DNA from: Phycisphaerales bacterium
Lineage (GTDB): Bacteria; Planctomycetota; Phycisphaerae; Phycisphaerales; SM1A02
DNA: 64,000 nucleotides
Assembly: GCA_029260575.1 (NCBI GenBank)
Contig: JAJDDB010000027.1
Location: forward strand, 64,501-128,500
Direction: 5' to 3'
Shown here piece after piece: positions 29,622 through 38,682 of this stretch (the first letter of the stretch is position 1; every line of letters starts with the position of its first letter). The notes beneath the pieces were generated by a model. The model saw only the letters and a list, made by a program, of their open reading frames with translations. It was not told the DNA's origin and did no database searches. Position numbers and translations under genes: made by a program.

Positions 29622-29918
29622 TTACGCGCCGCTTTGTACGCCGACGATCAGATCAACCTCGCGTGCAAATCCGAAATCCTTCTCTGTGACACCGCCAGCA
29701 TCGTGTGTTGACAACGTCAATGTCACCTTCGAATACCGGATCATTATGTCCGGGTGGTGCTGCAGCCGCTCTGCGAGGCCCGCTACTTGGTTGACGAATT
29801 CCATGGCCCCGACAAAATCATCAAAGCTGAACGTCCGCTGAATCTTTTGCCCGGTCATCGACCAATCCGAGAAGTCGGCAAGTCGCTGCTCAATCTGTTC
29901 CGTTTCGAACTTCTGCAT
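29622..29918 (-). CDS. Pterin-4-alpha-carbinolamine dehydratase-like protein
   Basis: 98 residues from an ATG with GGAG six bases upstream. It contains the PCD fold landmarks: FSFDDFVGAMEFVNQVAGLAE, then QHHPDIMIRYSKVTLTLSTHDAGGVTEKDF, in which the paired histidines and the late His-Asp are the expected active-site residues. The family dehydrates 4a-hydroxytetrahydropterin produced by aromatic amino-acid hydroxylases; many bacterial members have untested roles, including molybdopterin-related ones. Convergent with mcsB (20 bp) and divergent from gluQ. Confidence 0.9.
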   Translation of the reverse strand: MQKFETEQIEQRLADFSDWSMTGQKIQRTFSFDDFVGAMEFVNQVAGLAERLQHHPDIMIRYSKVTLTLSTHDAGGVTEKDFGFAREVDLIVGVQSGA

Positions 29919-30000
29919 GGTGTGCTCCACCCGTCTGCTTTGTATGCACCGCCGCTCAGGACAGTCCGCACTCCACAAGCTATAACCCAGTGTATCTGCT

Positions 30001-30948
30001 GTGGAAAGACGCGTCTCCAGACTGGCTCCATCCCCTACCGGGGCGCTGCATCTCGGCAACGCCAGGACGTTTCTTATTAATTGGGCTGTTGCGCGTAACT
30101 CACTCTGGGAACTACTGTTGCGTGTTGAAAATCTTGATGGCCCGCGGAACAAGCCTTGGGCAACGCAGCAGGCAATAGATGATCTGACCTGGCTGGGGAT
30201 GGACTTTGACGGTCCCATCACCACGCAGGCAGCCGATCTTGATCCATACCGCGCCGCCATGCAGCATCTGGCCGAGGCAGGTCTGACGTATCCATGTGCG
30301 CTGACCCGAGCGCAAATCGAACAGGCCTCGACCGCGCCGCATGACAATGATCACGAGTTGCGCTTCCCCGAGCACTTGCGGCCGGTCGGACCAATCGCCG
30401 ATTCACCTTCTGCGTTTGTTGATGAACACACCAACTACCGGCTGCTTGTCGAAGATGCCGTTGTACCAGTCACTGATACGTTTGCCGGAACCAAACAATT
30501 CAATCCCTTTCGGGAAATCGGTGATTTCGTAATCTGGACCAAACGCGAACAGCCGGCCTACCAGCTTGCCGTCGTTGTTGATGATCACCGTCAGGGCGTC
30601 ACGGACGTTGTGCGCGGAATGGATCTGCTGCCGTCAGCAGCACGCCAGCAACTGCTCTACGGTGCGCTTGGCTGGCCCGTGCCGCACTGGTGGCACCTGC
30701 CACTGGTACTTGGCCCTGATGGACGGCGTCTGGCCAAGCGCCATGGTGATACGCGAATCAGCTACTATCGTGAGTGCGGCATCGCACCGCAGCGCGTCAT
30801 CGGATTGCTTGCGTGGTGGTCTGGTGTGACCGCCAGCCGAGTAGAATTGTCTGCTGAGGAATTTCGACAAGGATTCACCATCGAGCGTCTCGATGCACGT
30901 CCGATCACATTCTCCAAGGATGATGAACAATGGCTCTGCGGGTCATAG
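30001..30948 (+). CDS. gluQ: Glutamyl-Q tRNA(Asp) synthetase
   Basis: A truncated glutamyl-tRNA synthetase paralogue that attaches glutamate to the queuosine at position 34 of tRNA(Asp). 315 residues from GTG. It has the class I HIGH-type motif LAPSPTGALHLGNAR and an altered KMSKS region LAKRHGDTR, and it lacks the anticodon-binding domain, all typical. In E. coli YadB a zinc is held by a cluster including CxC; here the corresponding stretch reads YPCALTRAQI with a single cysteine, so zinc is probably not bound. The 3' end overlaps the DUF192 gene by 19 bp. Confidence 0.92.
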   Translation: MERRVSRLAPSPTGALHLGNARTFLINWAVARNSLWELLLRVENLDGPRNKPWATQQAIDDLTWLGMDFDGPITTQAADLDPYRAAMQHLAEAGLTYPCALTRAQIEQASTAPHDNDHELRFPEHLRPVGPIADSPSAFVDEHTNYRLLVEDAVVPVTDTFAGTKQFNPFREIGDFVIWTKREQPAYQLAVVVDDHRQGVTDVVRGMDLLPSAARQQLLYGALGWPVPHWWHLPLVLGPDGRRLAKRHGDTRISYYRECGIAPQRVIGLLAWWSGVTASRVELSAEEFRQGFTIERLDARPITFSKDDEQWLCGS

Positions 30949-31442
30949 CAATTGCGTTGACAGTTTGCGTGCTTCTGACTGGGTTCACCGGATGCTCCAG
31001 TAACACCGATGATACGAACAGTGATTTGATCACGGTGGAGATCAATGGAAACACCTTTCACCTCGAACCAGCCGCTGATGATGAATCCCGGATGCGCGGT
31101 CTGGGGGGGCGCAGCTCCATCCCTGACGATGGCGGCATGATCTTCATCTTTCCGGAACCCCAACCCCTGTCTTTTCTCATGCGCGACTGTCTCGTGGACA
31201 TTGACATAGTTTTTATCGACGCTCGGGGTCGCATCACTGCGGTCCATGAGATGGCTGCGGAGCCGCTGCAACGTCCGGAAGAATCTCTCGGGGAATATGA
31301 GCAACGGCTCCGCAAGTACATGAGCGGCGTTCGGGCTCAGTATGCCATCGAGCTTCGCGCCGGCTGGCTGAAAAAACTCGATCTCAACGTCGAAGACAAG
31401 ATTGAGCTCGAGACTGATCGCCTCAAGGCTATGGCCCAATAG
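30930..31442 (+). CDS. DUF192-family lipoprotein
   Basis: 170 residues. The signal peptide VIAIALTVCVLLTGFTGC ends in a clear lipobox. The mature part matches DUF192: RMRGLGGRSSIPDDGGMIFIF, PQPLSFLMRDCLVDIDIVFID and RGRITAVHEM. The family is a small beta-barrel of unknown biochemical role, common as exported proteins in bacteria. Its start lies inside the end of gluQ (19-bp overlap), implying co-translation, although no functional link to tRNA modification is evident. Confidence 0.88.
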   Translation: MALRVIAIALTVCVLLTGFTGCSSNTDDTNSDLITVEINGNTFHLEPAADDESRMRGLGGRSSIPDDGGMIFIFPEPQPLSFLMRDCLVDIDIVFIDARGRITAVHEMAAEPLQRPEESLGEYEQRLRKYMSGVRAQYAIELRAGWLKKLDLNVEDKIELETDRLKAMAQ

Positions 31443-31531
31443 ACCGACTTTGCCTGCGGAGACTGAGCAACGCAGCCGCTGCCGGCTGGTGTTGTGAAAC
31501 TGCGTATTTCTAGGGCACCACCGGCGGGCAC

Positions 31532-32845
31532 ATGGCCTCACTGAACATCATTCTGACCGGTTTGGCCGAATGCGAGCTTGAACTTGTTGCGCTGCGCGAT
31601 TCGTTGCAGTCGGCATGGTCCAACCCGCGCGAAGTGACATTCGATGTGTGCACGACCGGCGAACTGAACTTTCAGGTTCTGGAAACATGCGACGCAATCC
31701 TGCTGGATACGCATGATCTGCGCGGCCATGAATCAATGCGCTATGTGTTGTCTCTTCTCGAACAATCCGGCCGGCCGGTGGTCGCGCTTGCTGCTCAGAT
31801 CGACAATCCGCGCGATCCGTTTGCATTCGCAGGCCACATGCTCATAGAACGCACAGCAGATGCATCGAGTCTGTGCAGCAGCCTGACCGCATTGATTCAC
31901 CGCCAGACCGAAATATTGCGGCTGCGTCGTGAACTCACGATCTCTACCAAGCAGCATAGCGGATTGCGCCAGCAACTCTCGCATATTCACGAAGAGTTGC
32001 AACTGGCAGCAATGGTGCAGCGAGAATACCTGCCTCGTGAGATGCCGACGTTGTGTGGCGTTGATGCAGCGGTGCTGTGGCGGCCAGCCAGCTATGTATC
32101 CGGCGACATCTACGACGTGATGAAACTCGACGATGATCATCTGGGCGTCTTTGTCGCTGATGCTGTCGGTCACGGCGTCCCGGCTGCGCTGCTGACCATG
32201 ATCATCTGCAAGTCGCTGCGCACGACGCAAGCTACCGACAGCGGAGTGCGGATTCTTCAACCCAGTGAAGTGCTTCGGCATCTCAATGAAGAGATGATCC
32301 ACAGGCGCAGCCGCTCCACACGATTCGCCACTGCAATCTACGCAGTGGTGAACTGCAGACAGCGCACAATGCAGATCGCACGTGCCGGGCACCCCGCACC
32401 GCTCCTGTTTTCGCAGGGGCAGTCACAGTTTCTCGAACCGTCCGGCGGGCTGCTGGGCGTTTTCGCTGATGAGGAATATGAGCAAATTGAACTTGATTTG
32501 TGCGTCGGCGACCGACTGCTGATCTATTCCGATGGGTTCGAGCAGGCGTTTCCTGATCTTCACGATGACAGCTCCGGCAAGCCGCTTCCAAATCGGAAGT
32601 ACCTTGATGTCTTCGAAGAACTTCGAGCTGAAGACGGCGCCAGCCGACTCATCGATTCGCTTGCAGATCGATTGGACGTACACCAGGGCTCACTGCACCC
32701 GATTGACGATCTGACCATGCTGTGCGTACACGCAGGAAGTCTTGTGCAGGACAAGTCTGCACCCGATCTGACGGCTCTTCAGACACGCCCGTCAAAAGAC
32801 TCGCCCCGCAATTGTGCGAGAGTTGATGCGCGTTTACGAGTCTGA
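31532..32845 (+). CDS. SpoIIE/RsbU-type PP2C serine phosphatase with N-terminal receiver-like domain
   Basis: 437 residues. The first ~125 residues look like a degenerate response-regulator receiver fold (CDAILLDTHDLRG in place of the phospho-acceptor loop; GRPVVALAA). A short coiled-coil (~130-165) leads into the PP2C-like SpoIIE domain: AAMVQREYLPREMP, SYVSGDIYDVMKLDDDHLGVFVADAVGHGVPAALLTM with the metal-binding aspartates, FATAIYAVVN, GHPAPLLF, and LLIYSDGFEQAF. Such proteins dephosphorylate anti-anti-sigma factors in partner-switching pathways; no such partner gene is in the window. Its end overlaps riboflavin synthase (opposite strand) by 12 bp. Confidence 0.92.
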   Translation: MASLNIILTGLAECELELVALRDSLQSAWSNPREVTFDVCTTGELNFQVLETCDAILLDTHDLRGHESMRYVLSLLEQSGRPVVALAAQIDNPRDPFAFAGHMLIERTADASSLCSSLTALIHRQTEILRLRRELTISTKQHSGLRQQLSHIHEELQLAAMVQREYLPREMPTLCGVDAAVLWRPASYVSGDIYDVMKLDDDHLGVFVADAVGHGVPAALLTMIICKSLRTTQATDSGVRILQPSEVLRHLNEEMIHRRSRSTRFATAIYAVVNCRQRTMQIARAGHPAPLLFSQGQSQFLEPSGGLLGVFADEEYEQIELDLCVGDRLLIYSDGFEQAFPDLHDDSSGKPLPNRKYLDVFEELRAEDGASRLIDSLADRLDVHQGSLHPIDDLTMLCVHAGSLVQDKSAPDLTALQTRPSKDSPRNCARVDARLRV

Positions 32846-33460
32846 TCGTGCAAGCAAATCAATCTGCGTGCGCTGAATGGACTGCAGGACCAGTTTGGCA
32901 ATGTAGTCAACTTCAATATTGACTCTTGACGTTTCTCTGAGCGAATCAAGCGTTGTCAATTCAAGCGTTGTCGGAATAAGCGCCACATCAAAGCCGTCGT
33001 CGTGTAGTGCCGCAATTGTCAGTGATACGCCGTCGATTGCAATGGAACCCTTCATCGATGTGTACCGTCGCAGTTCTTCCGGCAAGCCGACTCGAATACG
33101 GTATTCTCCGCCGACCTGGTTAACGCTGAGTACCGTTGCGACTCCATCTACATGTCCTTGCACGATATGTCCGCCGAGCAATGTGTGCGGCGTTACGGCG
33201 TGTTCGAGATTCACTGCAGCACCGCCAGCGAGTGCGCCCAACGTCGTTCGATTGAGCGTTTCGTGAATGACATCAAAACTGAGCAATCCCGAGTCTTCGC
33301 AAACATCACGAACAGTGAGGCAACAGCCGTTGACTGCTATGGAGTCGCCTCGTGCTGACCTGTGCGACCACCCGGCAGTGCCAATGCGAACCACCGCACC
33401 CCCGCTGGTTGCTCGGGAATCGACCACAAAACCGCATTGCTGGATCAGCCCTGTGAACAT
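32834..33460 (-). CDS. ribE: Riboflavin synthase alpha chain
   Basis: Dismutates two molecules of 6,7-dimethyl-8-ribityllumazine into riboflavin and the pyrimidinedione precursor. 208 residues, the standard length, made of two lumazine-binding repeats. It begins MFTGLIQQCG, with SIAVNGCCLTV, NLEHAV and GGHIVQGHVDGVA in the first repeat and halves, and SIAIDGVSLTIA in the second. Both repeats appear complete. It is a single gene separated from other riboflavin genes, which are not in the window. Confidence 0.96.
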   Translation of the reverse strand: MFTGLIQQCGFVVDSRATSGGAVVRIGTAGWSHRSARGDSIAVNGCCLTVRDVCEDSGLLSFDVIHETLNRTTLGALAGGAAVNLEHAVTPHTLLGGHIVQGHVDGVATVLSVNQVGGEYRIRVGLPEELRRYTSMKGSIAIDGVSLTIAALHDDGFDVALIPTTLELTTLDSLRETSRVNIEVDYIAKLVLQSIQRTQIDLLARSDS

Positions 33461-33622
33461 TGCTGTAGAGTAGGCGAACCGCAGTCGTCACAGTTGCGAA
33501 TAGTACCGCAACACGGCCCCGGCTTGACGCTGCTGCAAGCCACGCCGATACTTGCCGTTTCCATTTTCCAAGGCCCCCTTCCGGCTGGAATGCCGCCTCG
33601 GCACAAAGCTGCAGGAGCACAG

Positions 33623-34852
33623 ATGAGTTTCCATGTGATCAGACCTCGGCATCGCCACGCGATTGCCACAATGCTTCAGACCGTCATTGTGATAGTGACT
33701 GCGCTTGTTCTGACGGCATGCACGACAAACACTTCACAACGGAAGCAGTCCAATTCCACCACGACGCGGACGCAGGACACCTCTACAGCACCGTCAGGTC
33801 AGCCGACGGCTCATTCGGATGGTGGTGCGCTTGCAATCGGTCCGCTGGCTGCGGACGAATTGGGATATCGAGTGGACTGGCGCACAGCCACGGGCGTCCG
33901 AAATGTCCGGCACTTCTCGATGCAGCACGATTCCGTGTACATCGTTGATGGCAGCAATTTCCTGAGCCGAATTCGAAGCGATGATGGCGTGCGGCTTTGG
34001 AGAACCCCGGTTGCTGATCCTGTCGAGGACATTCTTGACGTCGTTGATTTTCCGGACGATGGCTTAGTGCTGGTTGTCACACCGGGCATAATCATGGAAC
34101 TTGATCGAGCGTCAGGCGGGCAGACCGGTCGACAAAAGCTGGCCAAAATCGCGCGCACGAAACCAGTAGTCGCAGGACAATTTCTGATCTATGGTGCCCG
34201 CAACGGCCAGGTCATCTGGCATTCCTATCCCGTCAAATTCCAATGGCGCGCGACGCAACTTGCACGGACGATCAGCGTTCCGCCGGTGCTCGCTGATGGG
34301 ATCGTCGCAGTCGTCGGCAACAACGGCGAGATCATGGTACTGAGCGCGCAACATGCTCGATCTATATGGAGCGACCGATTGCTCGATGAAGTTGTCGCAG
34401 CCCCTGCGATTTCAAACGGCGTACTGTATGTCGCCGGGCTTGATCAGCACCTTCGGGCTTTGGATATTCGCAATGGTCGATCGCAATGGAAAGTTCTGAC
34501 CAAAGCACCACTTCGAGATTCGCCTGTGGTTTTGGACAATCGTCTGTATCAGCAGATACCTGGCACCGGCCTGGTGTGCTTCGATGCACTTCCGCTCGAT
34601 TCGCCCGGCGGCAAGATCATCTGGACCGCAGCCGAAGTGACTGGCAGTGTACTGACGCAGCGCGGATCTGATCTGATCTGCTGGGATGCCCAGAAGCGAG
34701 AGATTCAGATTCTGGATTCGACGTATGGAACGCTCAAGCAGACGATGAATCTGCACGCGGCGCGGAAAATTGTCTGTACCAGCACGAGTAACGGCACCAT
34801 CTATGTGGTGAGTGATAGCGGCACAATTACTCGATTGGTGATGAAGAATTGA
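33623..34852 (+). CDS. PQQ-type beta-propeller lipoprotein (BamB-like)
   Basis: 409 residues from an ATG with AGGAG at five-base spacing. A signal peptide with lipobox (VLTAC) is followed by a low-complexity Thr/Ser/Gln-rich linker (~25-60). The remainder consists of repeated blades with the pattern D..G...W: DGVRLWRTPV, HARSIWSDRL, NGRSQWKVL, GKIIWTA, as in PQQ-like propellers such as BamB. A scaffold role at the outer membrane is plausible but unproven. Its stop overlaps the purH start (TGATG), so the two are translationally coupled. Confidence 0.82.
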   Translation: MSFHVIRPRHRHAIATMLQTVIVIVTALVLTACTTNTSQRKQSNSTTTRTQDTSTAPSGQPTAHSDGGALAIGPLAADELGYRVDWRTATGVRNVRHFSMQHDSVYIVDGSNFLSRIRSDDGVRLWRTPVADPVEDILDVVDFPDDGLVLVVTPGIIMELDRASGGQTGRQKLAKIARTKPVVAGQFLIYGARNGQVIWHSYPVKFQWRATQLARTISVPPVLADGIVAVVGNNGEIMVLSAQHARSIWSDRLLDEVVAAPAISNGVLYVAGLDQHLRALDIRNGRSQWKVLTKAPLRDSPVVLDNRLYQQIPGTGLVCFDALPLDSPGGKIIWTAAEVTGSVLTQRGSDLICWDAQKREIQILDSTYGTLKQTMNLHAARKIVCTSTSNGTIYVVSDSGTITRLVMKN

Positions 34853-36438
34853 TGACGGGTATCGTGCCCATTCGCAGGGCGCTACTTTCCGTGAGCGACA
34901 AGACGGATCTCGTTCCGTTTGCGCGATCGTTGATCGATGTCGGCGTGGAAATCGTTTCCACCGGCGGCACGGCCCAGGCGCTTCAGCAGGCCGGCGTTGA
35001 CGTCATTCACATTGAAAGCGTCACCGGGTTTCCGGAGATGATGAACGGCCGCGTAAAAACGCTTCACCCAGCGATTCACGGCGCGCTTCTTGCAAAACGC
35101 GACAACGAGGAACATATCCAGGCGATGCAGCGGCACGACATCGTGCCGATCGATCTGGTGTGCGTGAATCTGTACCCGTTTGAACGCACAGTTGCCGATC
35201 CTGATGTTGCCTGGAATGACGCCATCGAACAGATCGACATAGGCGGTCCGTGCATTCTGCGGTCCGCTGCAAAGAATCACGACTTTGTCACAGTCGTAAC
35301 TTCGCCGATGCAGTATGACCAGCTCATCAATGAGATTCGTACGCATGACGGGACGACATTAGAACTGCGTCGAAAATTTGCGGCCGCTGCATACACACGC
35401 ACCGCTGCCTACGACACTGCGATTTCAATGTGGATGGGTAGCCAACGCGAAGCCGCATTCCCAACAACACTGAAGGTGTCCTACGCACATCATTCGGATC
35501 TGCGTTATGGCGAGAATCCACATCAGCATGCTGCGGTATACGCCACACCCGGCTGGACCGAACCAAATGTTGTAACCGCCCGGCAACTCGCTGGAAAAGA
35601 ACTGAGTTACAACAATCTGAATGATGCATCGGCGGCGCTGCAAGTCGTCGAAGATCTGCATCGCGCCTTTATTGGCGAAGCAGGTGCTGCGGTTATCAAG
35701 CATGCCAATCCATGCGGGACTGCAATTGCAAATTCTGCCACCGATGCGATGCAAAAAGCAATTGCCGGCGACCCACTTGCAGCATTCGGTGGAATCCTTG
35801 CGCTGAACGTGGATATCGATGCGGAAACTGCAGCCGCAATCGTGGAAACTGCGGGATTTCTGGAAGTCATCATTGCGCCTGTCTTCAGCAACGATGCTAC
35901 GAAAATCCTGAACAAGAAATGGACCAATGCGCGACTCTTGGCTGTCGGTCCGTGGAGACGCACATCTGAGCGAAGTTACGACACACACACAATTCCCGGC
36001 GGGCTGCTCATGCAGGAACATGACAACGCACTGCCGAAGACCAACGACTGGCAACACGTCGCCGGCCCGAAACCTGATGATGTATTGCTTCATGACGCTG
36101 CGCTGACCTGCATCGCTGCCAAACATCTCAAGAGCAACGCCATTGCGATCGGCGGTCGCGGCATGATTCTCGGCGTTGGTTGCGGGCAGGTTGATCGTGT
36201 CACAGCGTGTCGCCTCGCCGTTGAAAAGGCCGGCGAAAAGCTCACTCAATCCGATCGACCTATCGCAGCGTCGGATGCGTTCTTCCCGTTTGATGACGGC
36301 CCTGCTGTGCTCATCGATGCCGGCGTGAAGTGCATTGTGCATCCCGGCGGTTCCAAACGTGATCAGGACACCATCGACCTGTGCCACAAACATGACGTTA
36401 CGTGCCTATTAACTGGCATTCGACATTTTCGTCACTAG
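34852..36438 (+). CDS. purH: Bifunctional AICAR transformylase / IMP cyclohydrolase
   Basis: Catalyses the last two steps of IMP synthesis. 528 residues, normal length. The N-terminal MGS-like cyclohydrolase domain shows LLSVSDKTDLVPFAR, STGGTAQAL, VTGFPEMMNGRVKTLHP and NLYPFE. The C-terminal transformylase domain shows RYGENPHQ, KELSYNNLNDA, IKHANPCGTA, DPLAAFGGI and the SDAFFPFDDG segment. The start is the ATG in a TGATG overlap with the upstream lipoprotein gene; a TTG one codon earlier is less likely. Confidence 0.97.
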   Translation: MTGIVPIRRALLSVSDKTDLVPFARSLIDVGVEIVSTGGTAQALQQAGVDVIHIESVTGFPEMMNGRVKTLHPAIHGALLAKRDNEEHIQAMQRHDIVPIDLVCVNLYPFERTVADPDVAWNDAIEQIDIGGPCILRSAAKNHDFVTVVTSPMQYDQLINEIRTHDGTTLELRRKFAAAAYTRTAAYDTAISMWMGSQREAAFPTTLKVSYAHHSDLRYGENPHQHAAVYATPGWTEPNVVTARQLAGKELSYNNLNDASAALQVVEDLHRAFIGEAGAAVIKHANPCGTAIANSATDAMQKAIAGDPLAAFGGILALNVDIDAETAAAIVETAGFLEVIIAPVFSNDATKILNKKWTNARLLAVGPWRRTSERSYDTHTIPGGLLMQEHDNALPKTNDWQHVAGPKPDDVLLHDAALTCIAAKHLKSNAIAIGGRGMILGVGCGQVDRVTACRLAVEKAGEKLTQSDRPIAASDAFFPFDDGPAVLIDAGVKCIVHPGGSKRDQDTIDLCHKHDVTCLLTGIRHFRH

Positions 36439-36512
36439 TCAGCATGAACCGAATCATGCGGAGCCGAATGTCATTGCTGTTCATACTCTGGAAGAAATGT
36501 TGGTGACGGAAG

Positions 36513-37124
36513 ATGAGCTTAAGGCGACGTAAGCATCAATCGATTCATTCTACGACCCGCGCTCAACTGTCAATGCACGTAGTGCGAATCGTATGGGCAG
36601 CACTGCTCGCTTCGCTAGCCACATCACTCGCGCAATACACTTTTTTCATTTATATTGCGCTAGGCATTCCGTACCGCCCGCTCTTGTTGAGCCACGGCTA
36701 TCAATTCTTGTGCATGCTTCTGATGTGCATCCTCAGTGTAGGTGCGCTGCGAAATGCCCGTCGCCGAATGTCGAAACTCGTCTTCGCCGTGGTGGCTCTC
36801 GAACTGCTCTGTATCTGGATTCTTCCGTGGATGGCGTGGAGGCGCCTGTTAATCGCACCGACGCTGGATATTCAGCTCGGCGGAAACTTCTTTCCAACGC
36901 TCGGGTATGTGGTGTACGTGCCTGTGATTCTTCTGCTTGGCGTATTTGTCGCCATCGCGGCATTCATGCATTGGCGATATCTCCACCGCATACGAAAGTC
37001 GCGGCTGTGTCCCAACTGCCGCTACGACCTGCGCGGCGCAACTGAAATGCGCTGCCCCGAGTGCGGGCGGCCGTTCACGCTGGAAGAGTTGCACATCAGC
37101 GAAGATGAATTGCAAGCGTCGTAG
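36513..37124 (+). CDS. Membrane protein with C-terminal zinc ribbon
   Basis: 203 residues: four hydrophobic segments (residues ~25-45, 60-80, 90-110, 135-155) followed by a cytoplasmic zinc ribbon CPNCRYDLRG...CPECGRPFTLEEL. This ribbon is the same type as in the 5.4-7.9 kb pair but at the opposite end of the chain. Such small ribbon-tailed membrane proteins are frequent in Phycisphaerae genomes and are a taxonomic hint. Function unknown; it is 36 bp upstream of a methyltransferase gene in the same direction. Confidence 0.78.
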   Translation: MSLRRRKHQSIHSTTRAQLSMHVVRIVWAALLASLATSLAQYTFFIYIALGIPYRPLLLSHGYQFLCMLLMCILSVGALRNARRRMSKLVFAVVALELLCIWILPWMAWRRLLIAPTLDIQLGGNFFPTLGYVVYVPVILLLGVFVAIAAFMHWRYLHRIRKSRLCPNCRYDLRGATEMRCPECGRPFTLEELHISEDELQAS

Positions 37125-37160
37125 CGTCACCATCGACAGGCGCAAGGTACAATTCACTCT

Positions 37161-37946
37161 ATGTGTGACATTGACTTCGGCCGGTACAGCGATGACTACG
37201 TCCGCCATCGTCCGGGCTTTCCGGCATCGTTCTTCGATCGCATCGAGCGAATCGTCCCAATCCGGGGAGTTGAAGCGCTTGATCTCGGCACCGGGCCCGG
37301 GAAAGTGGCACTCGAATTGGCCGCGCGCGGAGCAACGGTTGTGGGACTGGACATCTCGCAGCACCAGATCACCAGCGCGAAACAGCAAGCTGTCGAGCGT
37401 AGCGTCGATGATCGATGCGATTTTCGCGTTGCACCTGCTGAGCAGACCGGGCTGCCTGATGCTTCTGTTGATCTCGTCACCGCGGGTCAGTGCTGGAAAT
37501 GGTTCGACCACGACAAAGCCATCGCAGAAGTCTGCCGCGTGCTGAAACCGCAAGGTATCTTTATCGTCGCACACTACGACTATCTCACCTTCTACAGCGA
37601 TGTCGTACACGCCACTGAGAAACTCATCCTCGATATGAACCCGCAGTGGACAATGTTCGGCCACACCGGCATCCGCGGCGAATCCATCGACGTCTTCGGC
37701 CGGTCGCCCGGCTTCAAATTCATCGAACAGTTCTGCTACGACGAAGATGAACCGTTCACACACGAGGGTTGGCGCGGCAGAATGCGCACCTGCAACGGCG
37801 TCGGCAGCGGCATCCTCACCGATGAACAAGTCATCGAATTCGACGAAAGACTCGCAGCACTACTCAAGAAGATGCATCCCGCCGAACCCATCATGATCCC
37901 CCACCGCGTCTGGAGCATTGTCCTGCGGCGCAACGCCAAATTCTAA
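37161..37946 (+). CDS. Class I SAM-dependent methyltransferase
   Basis: 261 residues starting MCDIDFGRYSDDYVRHRPGFP, a start typical of UbiE/Coq5-like small-molecule methylases. Motif I is VEALDLGTGPGKVALELAARG, the acidic post-I residue is in VVGLDIS, and the motif IV region is DLVTAGQCWKWFDHDKAIAEVCRVLKPQG. The C-terminal part (WRGRMRTCNGVGSG) resembles plant and bacterial members of the Methyltransf_11 group. The substrate cannot be inferred. Confidence 0.88.
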   Translation: MCDIDFGRYSDDYVRHRPGFPASFFDRIERIVPIRGVEALDLGTGPGKVALELAARGATVVGLDISQHQITSAKQQAVERSVDDRCDFRVAPAEQTGLPDASVDLVTAGQCWKWFDHDKAIAEVCRVLKPQGIFIVAHYDYLTFYSDVVHATEKLILDMNPQWTMFGHTGIRGESIDVFGRSPGFKFIEQFCYDEDEPFTHEGWRGRMRTCNGVGSGILTDEQVIEFDERLAALLKKMHPAEPIMIPHRVWSIVLRRNAKF

Positions 37947-37994
37947 ACATCACGCCACAGAGGACTGGCCCTGATGCACATTCATCAACGCGAA

Positions 37995-38675
37995 TCAATC
38001 CGATCCCTTGTATCGTATCGATCGCATTGACGTGCGAGCATAAGCGTATTGATCAGCGAACTCTTCGGTGGAACGCGTTGATGCATCGCTCCAATGTCGG
38101 CGATACCAATCTAAATTATGGCCAATTTCGTGGTACAGCACCACTTCGACATAAAATTCCTTGAGTGCAGGCAACGTCCATTCCAGGAAATAGCCGCGAT
38201 TTGTTGCGACAATGGATTGAGTGTATTTCGCATACAGCTTGATCTGTTGCGGCTTCGGTTGTGATTTACCAAGGTAAAGCAGCATGTCGCGCGGCCACGG
38301 ATACAACACGATCATCTGCACGCCGGACCCGCATATGAACTCCGCAAACGGAACTTCCTGTGCCTCATAGTCACGCTTGCGTACCCGGCGAAGCCAGATG
38401 TGCGTGATGCCCTTCCAATCGCGCTTCGGTAGATGTGCGAGTTCACGCTTGATGTCATCTACATTCAGTGGAAAGAAGAAGTCTCGCGATGGATTGTCAA
38501 CCATGTAGATTGGCAATGAATCATGCGCCCCGGGGCGCTGCACTGAGTGCAGACGGCGGAAGATATTATCCGTGATCTTCGGCCTCATTCGGCCGCCTTT
38601 CACATCGCCGAACTTCCTGCTTTTCTTCCATGCTGTTCGTTTACGGTCCACTTTGCACTCAATCCTTAGGTGCAT
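37995..38675 (-). CDS. Putative zinc metallopeptidase (HEIGH motif)
   Basis: About 226 residues. The N-terminal 40 residues are basic. Near residue 180 is LYHEIGHNLDWYRR, an HExxH zincin motif, followed by TRSTEEFADQYAYA, where a downstream glutamate could be the third zinc ligand as in gluzincin-like peptidases. The first two-thirds (PIYMVDNPSRDFFFPLNVDDIKRELAHLP...) have no recognised domain. The start is uncertain (ATG at 38675 or 38693); the latter would overlap the end of the frameshifted GNAT gene. No secretion signal, so it probably acts in the cytoplasm. Confidence 0.68.
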   Translation of the reverse strand: MHLRIECKVDRKRTAWKKSRKFGDVKGGRMRPKITDNIFRRLHSVQRPGAHDSLPIYMVDNPSRDFFFPLNVDDIKRELAHLPKRDWKGITHIWLRRVRKRDYEAQEVPFAEFICGSGVQMIVLYPWPRDMLLYLGKSQPKPQQIKLYAKYTQSIVATNRGYFLEWTLPALKEFYVEVVLYHEIGHNLDWYRRHWSDASTRSTEEFADQYAYARTSMRSIRYKGSD

Positions 38676-38682
38676 CGTACCA

